Part shown: positions 16,817-24,387 of the stretch, piece after piece | Position numbering within the stretch: the stretch's first letter is position 1 | Layout: every line of letters starts with the position of its first letter | Source: Acidobacteriota bacterium | GTDB taxonomy: Bacteria; Acidobacteriota; Vicinamibacteria; Vicinamibacterales; CAVVIG01 | Assembly (NCBI GenBank): GCA_003222395.1 | Contig: QHWB01000045.1 | Span: 1-64,000, forward strand | DNA: 64,000 nucleotides | Reading direction: 5' to 3' | Translations under genes and position numbers: made by a program | Notes under the pieces: model-generated | What the model was told of the DNA's origin: nothing | The model's input: only the letters and a program-made list of their open reading frames with translations | Databases searched by the model: none

Positions 16817-17497
16817 ATGTACCGCGCCGTCATCTTCGACGTCGACGGAACGCTCGTCGACAGCAACGACGCCCACGCGTGGGCGTGGATTCAGGCGCTC
16901 GCCGAAGGCGGCCGGCACGTCGATTTTGCGCGCGTCCGGCCGCTCATCGGCAAAGGTGGCGACAAGCTCCTGCCCGAGCTTGCAGGCATTTCCATCGAAT
17001 CGCCGGAGGGCCAGGCGATCGGCGACGCCCGCCGGCGCATTCTCCAGCGCGACTTCATCCCTCGCATCAACGCGACACGCGGCGCACAGCAGCTGCTGGA
17101 ATGGATGCGCGACGAGCGGCTGACGCTCGTCGTGGCGAGCTCTGCGGAAACATCCGAGGTCCGGGATCTGCTGCGGATCGCCGGCGCCGTCCGTTTCTTC
17201 GACGCGACGACGTCGTCCGACGAGGCCGATCGATCGAAGCCCGATCCCGATATCGTGCACGCGGCGCTCGAGCGCACCGGGTGCCGCGCGAGCGAGGCGA
17301 TCATGATCGGCGACACGCCGTACGACATCGAAGCGGCCGACCGCGCGGGCATCGGCACGATCGCGCTTCGGTGCGGCGGATGGTGGTCAGACGGCGATCT
17401 GTCGCGCGCCGTCGCGATATATGCCGATCCCGCCGATCTGCTGAACCACTACGACGTCTCGCCTTTCAAACGTCCACTGCCCGTACGTTCGGCATAA
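16817..17497 (+). CDS. HAD-superfamily phosphatase (phosphoglycolate phosphatase/beta-phosphoglucomutase-like)
   Basis: 226 residues. HAD motif I is FDVDGTLVDSN (catalytic Asp pair, about residues 8 and 10). A helical cap (about 17-85) contains GKGGDKLLPEL. Motif II is VVASSA, motif III includes SKPDPDIV, and motif IV is MIGDTPYDIEAA. All catalytic positions are present, so an active phosphatase or mutase is expected; the substrate is not evident. The 3' end overlaps the convergent ligD gene by 49 nt. Confidence 0.85.
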   Translation: MYRAVIFDVDGTLVDSNDAHAWAWIQALAEGGRHVDFARVRPLIGKGGDKLLPELAGISIESPEGQAIGDARRRILQRDFIPRINATRGAQQLLEWMRDERLTLVVASSAETSEVRDLLRIAGAVRFFDATTSSDEADRSKPDPDIVHAALERTGCRASEAIMIGDTPYDIEAADRAGIGTIALRCGGWWSDGDLSRAVAIYADPADLLNHYDVSPFKRPLPVRSA

Positions 17498-19506
17498 CGG
17501 GTGACGCGCGCCAGGTCGATGCCCTTCGATTTCCGCAGCTCGCCCCACAAGTCGCCGACCTTCGTCAGTCGACCCGGCACCGATTCGATGGTGAAGTCTT
17601 CGCGTTCGAGCCCCTCGTCTATCTCCCGCCACGACAACGGCGTGGAGACGCCGGCGTAGTCGCTCGCGCGCGCGCTGTAGGCGGCGGCGAGCGTCTTTCC
17701 CAGAACGTTCTGCATGAAGTCGACGTACACGCGTTTGCCGCGGGCGCGGACGCTGCGCTCGACGGTCGCGACCTTCGGATGTTTCTGCGCGACGACCGTC
17801 GCGACGATCTGGCAGAACAGCAGGCCGGCGTCGTAAGGCGTCCCGGCGGGGAGCGGGACGTACACGTGCAGCCCGGATGCGCCCGACGTCTTCGGCACGC
17901 CGAGCGCGCCAAGCGTTTCGAGCTCGTCGTGGACCCAGCGGGCCACGTCGAGGACGCGCGCGAACGGCACGCCTTCGGACGGGTCGAGATCGAGCGCGAC
18001 GTAGTCGGCGAACTGCGCATGCTGGACGCGCGAGAACCACGGGTCCTGCGAGATGGCGGCGAGTTGCGCGGTGTAGAGGAGGGTTTTCAGCGTGCCGCCG
18101 ATGATCTGCGGACGACGTTCGGCGACGCTGACGACTTCGGTTCGAACTCCTGCCGGAACGTCCTCCACGCGGTGCTGATAGAACCATTTGCCCGTGACGC
18201 CGTTCGGATATCGCTTCATCACGAGCGGGCGATCGGCCACGGCCGGAAGAATGAACGGAGCGACGCGGACGTAGTAGCGGAACAGATCGCCTTTGGTCAG
18301 CTTGCGCGCCGGCCAGAAGACCTTGTGAAGATTGGTGACGGTGAACCGATCGCCGTCGGGCAGCGTGAGGACGCCGTCGCGGCGAGAGCCTTCGATCGCG
18401 TTCAGCTCATCGATGAGGTGATCGAGTCCGGGTTCGGGGTTCCGGGTTCCGGGTTCGCGGTTCTTGGTTCGCGGTTCTTGGTTCTTGGTTCCGGGTTCGG
18501 AGTTCGAACCCCGAACCCCAGAACCCCGAACCCGGAACCCCGAACTGCGAACCCGAAGGTGTTCCTCCCGCCGTACCTCTGTCGGCTTCTTGTCGTCGCG
18601 CAATCCGAGGTAGACCGGGTGCCGCAGCCTGCCGTCGGCGGTCCATTCGGTGAATTTGATTTGCGCGACCAGCTCGGGTCGCACCCAATGTGCGCGCTCG
18701 TTCGTTTTCGGCCGCCCGCGAAACGGACATTCTTTCGTTTCGCGCGGCTTCAGGAGCTTCATCACGCGGGCGAGCTCTTTTTCGTTGAAGCCCGTTCCCG
18801 TGTGACCGACGTAGATCAGATTTCCGTTCTCGTCGTACACGCCGAGCAGCAGCGCGCCGAAGCACGTCCGCGTCTGCCGAGGCTCGGTCCACCCGCCGAT
18901 GACGAACTCCTGCTCGTGGACGATTTTCAGCTTACGCCAGTCCGGCGTCCGCTTGCCCGACTTGTATTGAGAATCGGCGCGCTTGGCGATGAGGCCTTCC
19001 CAGCCGTGGTCGAGCGCCTCTTTGTAGAGCGCGCGGCCGTCGCCGCGCTCCATTGCGCTGATACGCAGCAGCGGTGAGCCGGTCCGGCCGAACAGCCGTT
19101 CGAGAATCGCGCGCCGTTCGACGAGCGGCAGGTCGCGCAGGTCGCTGCGGCCGCGAACGAGCACGTCGAACGCGATGAACGCCACGTTGTCCGACGGCGC
19201 CGCCGAGGCGACGTGAATCCGTCCCTGGAGCTGCTGGAATCCGGTCGGCTCGCCTTTGCTGTCGAGCGCCACGATTTCGCCGTCGAGTACGACCGGCTCT
19301 TTCAGCTTGCGCGCCCACTTCTGGAGCGCCGACGTGATTTCGGGGAACTGATGCGTCTTCTCGTTGCCGAGGCGCGACCGGAGCGTAACCCCGCGCTTCG
19401 CATCGATTTCGGCGATGGCGCGGATGCCGTCGTATTTGGGTTCGTAGATGAGCGCAGGGTCGTCGAGCGGCGCGTCCATCAGCGACGCGAGCATGGGCTG
19501 GATCAT
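17449..19506 (-). CDS. ligD: ATP-dependent DNA ligase LigD (ligase-polymerase), NHEJ
   Basis: 685 residues. The N-terminal ligase domain has EPKYDGIRA (KXDG, adenylated Lys about 24), VVLDGEIVALD, EGLIAKRADSQYKSGKRTPDWRKLK and an OB region up to about 310. The C-terminal LigD primase-polymerase domain (about 380-680) has LHKVFWP, DLDPSEGVPF (metal-binding Asp pair) and SGASGLHVYVPL. The nuclease domain found in some LigD proteins is absent, and the order is ligase then polymerase. The connecting linker (about residues 317-363) is encoded by a short-word inverted repeat and is rich in Pro, Glu, Gly, Arg and Asn. With Ku immediately upstream on the same strand it should repair double-strand breaks by end joining. 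Confidence 0.93.
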   Translation of the reverse strand: MIQPMLASLMDAPLDDPALIYEPKYDGIRAIAEIDAKRGVTLRSRLGNEKTHQFPEITSALQKWARKLKEPVVLDGEIVALDSKGEPTGFQQLQGRIHVASAAPSDNVAFIAFDVLVRGRSDLRDLPLVERRAILERLFGRTGSPLLRISAMERGDGRALYKEALDHGWEGLIAKRADSQYKSGKRTPDWRKLKIVHEQEFVIGGWTEPRQTRTCFGALLLGVYDENGNLIYVGHTGTGFNEKELARVMKLLKPRETKECPFRGRPKTNERAHWVRPELVAQIKFTEWTADGRLRHPVYLGLRDDKKPTEVRREEHLRVRSSGFRVRGSGVRGSNSEPGTKNQEPRTKNREPGTRNPEPGLDHLIDELNAIEGSRRDGVLTLPDGDRFTVTNLHKVFWPARKLTKGDLFRYYVRVAPFILPAVADRPLVMKRYPNGVTGKWFYQHRVEDVPAGVRTEVVSVAERRPQIIGGTLKTLLYTAQLAAISQDPWFSRVQHAQFADYVALDLDPSEGVPFARVLDVARWVHDELETLGALGVPKTSGASGLHVYVPLPAGTPYDAGLLFCQIVATVVAQKHPKVATVERSVRARGKRVYVDFMQNVLGKTLAAAYSARASDYAGVSTPLSWREIDEGLEREDFTIESVPGRLTKVGDLWGELRKSKGIDLARVTRYAERTGSGRLKGETS
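18427..18556. repeat. GGGTTC-word inverted repeat inside ligD
   Basis: The plus strand reads as tandem variants of GGGTTCC, GGTTCTT and GGGTTCG from 18427 to about 18510, followed by the complementary words CGAACCC and GAACCCC to 18556. It can fold as a long imperfect hairpin. It is open in the ligD frame and encodes the interdomain linker. Similar architecture with other words occurs at 26151-26243 and 63835-63960. Confidence 0.8.
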
Positions 19507-19529
19507 TCAGCTTTCAGCTTACAGCCATC

Positions 19530-19655
19530 GGTAGCGCGAGGCTTTCAGCCGAGCGTCGGCTCGCGTGGCGGCGTCGGCTCGCGTGGCGGCGTCGGCTCGC
19601 GTGGCGGCGTCGGCTCGCGTGGCGGCGTCGGCTCGCCTGAAAGGCTCGCCCTACC
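19530..19655. repeat. 18-bp tandem repeat flanked by an inverted repeat (ligD-ku intergenic)
   Basis: Four exact copies plus a partial fifth of an 18-bp GCGTCGGCTCGCGTGGCG unit (19553-19624 and on). They are bracketed by GGTAGCGCGAGGCTTTCAG (19530-19548) and its near reverse complement CTGAAAGGCTCGCCCTACC (19637-19655). It lies between the Ku stop and the ligD start. No spacers of unique sequence occur, so it is not a CRISPR. It resembles an amplified REP/BIME-type element. Confidence 0.8.
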
Positions 19656-19669
19656 GTACCGGCCGGTGT

Positions 19670-20545
19670 TCATGCGGCGTGGCGGGATCGTTTCTTCGTG
19701 CCGTTCTTCCCGGCGGCGCGCTTCGGGCGATGGGCGGCGTGGCTGCGCGGTTCGGCGGCAGAGCGCTGGCCGCGGCCTCCCTGTTCGAGGCTGCGGCGGA
19801 GGCGCTCCATCAAGTCGACGACTTCGGCCTGGCGCGGTTCGGCCATCGGCTCGAGGGTCACTTCCTTGCCTTTGACCTTGCTCTGGATGATCCGCATCAG
19901 GTTCTCGCGGTACTGGTCGGTGTATTTCGACGGATCCCATTCGGCCGCGAGGCTGTTGACGAGCGCCTTCGCCATGTCGAGCTCCGCCTTGCGCACGCCG
20001 TCGCTCGCCGGAAAGTCGAACTGGCCGACGTCGACGAGCTCGTCGGCGAATCGCATCACGGTCAGGACAATCGCGTTCTCGATCACTTCGACGGCCGCAA
20101 GATGCTGCGAATCGCGGAGGATGAACTTGGAGATGCCGATGCGCCCCGATTCCCGGATCGCATCACGGAGGAGCGCGTAGGCGCGTTCGCCGCCCTTTGC
20201 CGGCACGAGATAGTACGGGGTTTCGAAAAATCGATCGTCGATCTCCTCGGCCTTGACGAAGTCGACGATGTCGATCGTGCGCGTCTTTTCGAGCGCGGCG
20301 GTCTGAAAGTCCTCCTTCGACATCACGACGAAGTGGCCCTTCTGATATTCGAACCCCTTGACCAGATCCTCCCAGGCCACCGGCTTGCCGTCGCGCACGC
20401 ACATGCGCTCGAACTTCACAGGCGACTTGTCTTTCGCGTGCAGCATGCGGAACTTCGGCCGGTGATCGCGAACCGCCGTATGCAGTTCGATTGGGATGTT
20501 CACCAGCCCGAACGAGATCGATCCCTTCCAAAGCGGTCGCGCCAT
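19670..20545 (-). CDS. ku: Ku protein, NHEJ DNA end-binding
   Basis: 291 residues, close to the usual bacterial Ku length. It starts MARPLWKGSISFGLVNIPIE, a hallmark of prokaryotic Ku, followed by the ring core with RMCVRDGKPVAWEDLVKGFEY, FETPYYLVP, and a C-terminal YTDQYRENL segment. The tail from about 250 is rich in Lys and Arg, as in Ku proteins that bind DNA and recruit LigD. It is followed on the same strand by ligD after an intergenic repeat, so the pair forms a two-component end-joining system. Confidence 0.95.
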   Translation of the reverse strand: MARPLWKGSISFGLVNIPIELHTAVRDHRPKFRMLHAKDKSPVKFERMCVRDGKPVAWEDLVKGFEYQKGHFVVMSKEDFQTAALEKTRTIDIVDFVKAEEIDDRFFETPYYLVPAKGGERAYALLRDAIRESGRIGISKFILRDSQHLAAVEVIENAIVLTVMRFADELVDVGQFDFPASDGVRKAELDMAKALVNSLAAEWDPSKYTDQYRENLMRIIQSKVKGKEVTLEPMAEPRQAEVVDLMERLRRSLEQGGRGQRSAAEPRSHAAHRPKRAAGKNGTKKRSRHAA

Positions 20546-20606
20546 ACTTGCCCTTCGTACTTCTGACTTCGACTCCTGACTTCCTGCTTCTTACTTCCGA
20601 CTTTTC
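20546..20606. repeat. GAAGTC-word repeat upstream of ku
   Basis: On the minus strand a run of AAGTCGGAAGTAAGAAG-type words spans the end of the DUF2934 gene and the spacer before the Ku start. The stop codon TAA of the upstream gene is part of a repeat word (GGAAGTAAG). The same word family recurs at 63050-63095. Confidence 0.6.
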
Positions 20607-20887
20607 AATTCTCTCTCGGCCTCAATCCAGTCGTTGAAGTGCTGGCCGTGCCCGCCGCCGCGTTCGAGAAATCGGTGGTAGGCGCGCGTGCGGATGTCGT
20701 TTTCGCTCGGAGCCCCTTCGGTTTGTTCCGGCGCGTTGCCCATGTCGGCGGCTTCCGCGGCCGCTTCCTGCACCGAAGTAGAGGTCGCCGATCGAACACG
20801 GGCTCGCCGCGGCTTCAGCGCCTCGGGCGCCACGCTGGCGGTGTCGTCTGTGTGCGTGTCGGTTCGTGACGAGGGTCGTTTGGCCAT
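20591..20887 (-). CDS. DUF2934 domain protein
   Basis: 98 residues from the ATG at 20887. The first 60 residues are low-complexity and charged. The C-terminal part carries the DUF2934 signature (IRTRAYHRFLERGGGHGQHFNDWIEAERELK, here split for length: residues about 64-95). Such small proteins are common near DNA-repair and stress genes, but the biochemical role is unknown. It lies upstream of ku on the same strand with a repeat-containing spacer of about 45 nt. Confidence 0.75.
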   Translation of the reverse strand: MAKRPSSRTDTHTDDTASVAPEALKPRRARVRSATSTSVQEAAAEAADMGNAPEQTEGAPSENDIRTRAYHRFLERGGGHGQHFNDWIEAERELKSRK

Positions 20888-20994
20888 TCCGCGTTCTCCG
20901 CAATCAAAGCGACTCAACCGCCCGCAGCGGCCGTCGCGAAATCATTCGATTGTAGGTCCGTTCCCCACGGAAAACCGGACCCTTCTGCACAACG

Positions 20995-23900
20995 TTAGCC
21001 ACGTTCAATGATGAGCTTCGCAATTCCGACCAACGGAATGCGTACCCAGTCCGGGCGATTGTTCAGCTCGTACGCGAGCTCGTACAGCGCTTTGTCGAGC
21101 GTGAACGCACGCAGCAGCAGCGCGAACGCGTCGTCGGGCGGCGCGATCGGCGAGTCGCCGATCGTGTCGCGGTAGCCCTGCAGGAACGCGTCGACGGTCC
21201 AATGCCTCCACGTTTCGGCCCAGCGTTCGAGCCAGGCATACGCGTCGGGCGCGTGCACGGTGAACGCGAACAGCGCCGCATAGGCCGCGTAGCTGTACGA
21301 CCGCACCATGCCCGCGACATCTTTGAGCGGCGATTGTTTCGCGCGCCGCTCCGCGATCGATCGCGCGGGTTCACCTTCGAAATCGAGGATCACGAAGTCC
21401 TCTTCGGTCCGCAGGACCTGGCCGAGGTGGTAATCGCCGTGAACGCGGATGCGCCAACCGCCGCCTTCGAGCGGGCGCAGATCGTCGAACCGCTTCAGCA
21501 ACGCGTCGCGCGATGCGAGCACTGCCTCGGCATACGGACGCGACGCGTCGTTCAGGGTCTGGAGCCGCTGCTCGAGCATCGTCAGCGACGAAACCGCGTG
21601 CTCGCGCATGTCGTCGGCAACGGTTCGAAGCGCCGGGCGGTCGAGCGGCTCGGGCGCGAACCCGTCGCCCGGAGCGTGCGCGAGCGTCAGGTGCAGCTCC
21701 GCCGTCCGCCGGCCGAGCGTTGTCGCGCTCGACAGATACCAGTGTTGAAGCGCAGCGAAGAACGGCGGCGGCGCCTGCCGGTCCTCCGCCTCCTGCCTCT
21801 CCCGCGTTTCCAGCCTTTCCCGCCCGTCCGGCGAATCAGATCGCTTGACCCGCGCCGATACGCGTTCGTAGTACCGCCGCAGTTCGTCGATCGTGAACTC
21901 CCATCCCGATCCCTGATGCTTGATCGCCGCCTGGACGACGGCGAGCGTGCCCGGTTCCACGCCCGGACGCAGGTACTCGAGCGCTCCGGCGAGCGGCGGC
22001 GTCCGCACGAACCGCTGTTCCGTCAACACACGGCCGATCTCGAGCTCGGGATTCGGCGTCGGCTCGATGCGGCGGAACAGTTTCAGCACGAATCCGTCGT
22101 TCGCGAACGCAATGCTGTTGCTCTGTTCGGCGCTTCCGCGCGTCCATCGACCGGACGCCTGCGACTGCGTCGCGGGGGGCGTTAGGAGCGCGAGCCCGTG
22201 AACGCTCCCTTTCGCAGTCGCCGTTTCTTCGCCGCGCGCGATCATCGTCAGCAGTCGATCGCACACGTCATCGTCGTACAGACCGTCGACGATGGCGCCC
22301 TTGCGCGCGCCGGTGATGCGCGCGAGAACCGAGGATGCCGACTGCAGCGCGCGCTCGCCGTCATCGGAGATGAGCGCGAGCGGAACGAAGTAGCTGTCGC
22401 TCCAGCCGTCCGCGTACGTAAGAGAGACGATGGTGAGGAACGCCGGCTCCGATCCACGCCGGACTGGCACCCAGTCGGAGAAACGCGCGTGCCGGATCTC
22501 CCGCGACTTCGACCCGAACCAGCGCTGGCGCTGGATGAACGGCGCCAGCGCTTCCCGCTCGAGCACCGTCCGCGTGCCGCTGTCGAGCATGTTCTGCCAA
22601 TCGGTGCCCACGAGCAGCCGGGGCAGCGAGTCGCGGATCAACGCGTTGGGATCGGACGGCGCCGTCGCGCGCGGCGAGGTCTGCAGCGGCTCGTGCTGCA
22701 GCGTGAACCAGTACGACGCGTAGCCGTTGAGCGAGAGGAAGTACGGCTGGTCGCCGATGCGCGGGAATTCGGTGAGGCCGCCCATCTCGATCGGAATCAG
22801 CCCGCTGAAGGACCGCAGATCCAGCTCCGCCGGCTGCACGGTGCGGGAAAGATTGACGACGATGAGAATGGTTTCTTTGTCGTCGCGCCGCAGGTAGGCG
22901 AGCACCTTGCGGTTCGGGCACGAGACGAAATCAATCGACCCGCGTCCGAACACGCGGTGCTGCCTGCGCGTCGCAATGAGGCGTTTCATCCAGTTCAGGA
23001 GCGAGAACGGATATCGCTCCTGCGCTTCGACGTTGATCGCCTGATAGCCGTACACAGGATCCTGAATCGGCGGCGCGTACAGCCGCGCGGGATCGGCGCG
23101 GGAGAAGCCGGCATTGCGATCCGGGCTCCACTGCATCGGCGTCCGGACGCCGTTGCGATCGCCGAGATAGATGTTGTCGCCCATCCCGATCTCGTCGCCG
23201 TAATAGATGATCGGCGTCCCCGGCAGCGAACAGAGCAGCGTGTTCATCAGCTCGATGCGCCGGCGGCTGTTCTCCATCAGCGGCGCGAGACGCCGCCGGA
23301 TCCCGAGGTTCAACCGCGCCTGCGGATCAGAGGCGTATACCGAGTACATGTAATCGCGCTCTTCGTCGGTCACCATCTCGAGCGTCAGCTCGTCGTGATT
23401 GCGCAAGAACAGCGCCCACTGGCTGTTGTCGGGAATGTCCGGCGTCTGGTTGAGGATCTCGGTGAGCGCGTGGCGGTCCTCCTGCCGCAGCGCCATGAAC
23501 ATGCGCGGCATCAGCGGGAAGTGGAAGGCCATGTGGCATTCGTCGCCGTCGCCGAAGTAGGGGCGCACGTCGGAGGGCCACTGGTTCGCTTCGGCCAGCA
23601 GCATCCGGTTGCGGTAGGCCGCGTCGAGCTCCCGCCGCATCCGCTTCAGCACCGCGTGCGTCTCGGGCAGGTTCTCGTTGTTCGTTCCCTCGCGGACGCA
23701 CAAGTACGGAACCGCGTCGAGACGCAGCGCGTCGACTCCGAGATCGAGCCAGAACTTCATCACGTCGATCACGGCGTCGACGACGGCCGGATTGTTGTGA
23801 TTGAGGTCGGGCTGGTGCGAGAAGAACCGATGCCAGTAGTACTGCTGCGCGGCGTCGTCCCACGCCCAGTTCGACTTTTCCGTGTCGAGGAAGATGATCC

Positions 23901-24387
23901 GCGTTTCGGGGAACTTCTTGTCGGTGTCGCTCCAGACGTAGAACTCGCGCTCCGGCGATCCCTTCGGCGCGCGACGCGCCCGCTGAAACCAGGGATGCTC
24001 GTCGGAGGTGTGGTTGACGACGAGCTCGATGAGCACCTTGACGTGGCGATCGTGCGCGGCGCGGACGAACGCCTCGAAGTCGCGCAGCGTGCCGTAGCTC
24101 GGATGCACGTCCCGATAGTCGGCGATGTCGTAGCCGTCGTCCTTCAGCGGCGAGGGGAAAAAGGGGAGCAGCCAGAGGCAGGTGATCCCGAGGCTCTGCA
24201 GGTAGTCGAGCTTCTGCGTCAGCCCGTGAAAGTCGCCGCTGCCGTCGTTGTTCGAGTCGAAGAACGATTTGACGTGCGCCTGGTAGATGACGGCGTCCTT
24301 GTACCAGAGAGGATCGTCCTGCGCGGCCGACGGTGCCGGCGTGACGGCGTCGACTGGAACCGTCAGGTTCGGGATTTCGGTAGCCAC
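20995..24387 (-). CDS. treS: Trehalose synthase-maltokinase fusion (TreS-Mak/Pep2)
   Basis: 1130 residues. The N-terminal GH13_16 domain (about 20-565) interconverts maltose and trehalose. It has the DPLWYKDAVIYQ start, VVNHTSDEHPWFQ, the nucleophile in LRLDAVPYL (about 224), acid/base in LLAEANQWP (about 265) and LRNHDELTLEMV (about 330). The C-terminal maltokinase domain (about 610-1125) has the N-cap QRWFGSKSR, HGDYHLGQVL and FVILDFEGEP, the ATP and metal loops of Pep2. It yields maltose 1-phosphate for GlgE, whose gene precedes it. I chose the GTG at 24387, which overlaps the GlgE stop by 25 nt; an in-frame upstream start would overlap more. Confidence 0.92.
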   Translation of the reverse strand: MATEIPNLTVPVDAVTPAPSAAQDDPLWYKDAVIYQAHVKSFFDSNNDGSGDFHGLTQKLDYLQSLGITCLWLLPFFPSPLKDDGYDIADYRDVHPSYGTLRDFEAFVRAAHDRHVKVLIELVVNHTSDEHPWFQRARRAPKGSPEREFYVWSDTDKKFPETRIIFLDTEKSNWAWDDAAQQYYWHRFFSHQPDLNHNNPAVVDAVIDVMKFWLDLGVDALRLDAVPYLCVREGTNNENLPETHAVLKRMRRELDAAYRNRMLLAEANQWPSDVRPYFGDGDECHMAFHFPLMPRMFMALRQEDRHALTEILNQTPDIPDNSQWALFLRNHDELTLEMVTDEERDYMYSVYASDPQARLNLGIRRRLAPLMENSRRRIELMNTLLCSLPGTPIIYYGDEIGMGDNIYLGDRNGVRTPMQWSPDRNAGFSRADPARLYAPPIQDPVYGYQAINVEAQERYPFSLLNWMKRLIATRRQHRVFGRGSIDFVSCPNRKVLAYLRRDDKETILIVVNLSRTVQPAELDLRSFSGLIPIEMGGLTEFPRIGDQPYFLSLNGYASYWFTLQHEPLQTSPRATAPSDPNALIRDSLPRLLVGTDWQNMLDSGTRTVLEREALAPFIQRQRWFGSKSREIRHARFSDWVPVRRGSEPAFLTIVSLTYADGWSDSYFVPLALISDDGERALQSASSVLARITGARKGAIVDGLYDDDVCDRLLTMIARGEETATAKGSVHGLALLTPPATQSQASGRWTRGSAEQSNSIAFANDGFVLKLFRRIEPTPNPELEIGRVLTEQRFVRTPPLAGALEYLRPGVEPGTLAVVQAAIKHQGSGWEFTIDELRRYYERVSARVKRSDSPDGRERLETRERQEAEDRQAPPPFFAALQHWYLSSATTLGRRTAELHLTLAHAPGDGFAPEPLDRPALRTVADDMREHAVSSLTMLEQRLQTLNDASRPYAEAVLASRDALLKRFDDLRPLEGGGWRIRVHGDYHLGQVLRTEEDFVILDFEGEPARSIAERRAKQSPLKDVAGMVRSYSYAAYAALFAFTVHAPDAYAWLERWAETWRHWTVDAFLQGYRDTIGDSPIAPPDDAFALLLRAFTLDKALYELAYELNNRPDWVRIPLVGIAKLIIERG

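Noticed and set aside
19553-19636. Regular 18-bp repeat as a CRISPR array
   Set aside because: Units are directly adjacent without spacers and bracketed by an inverted repeat.
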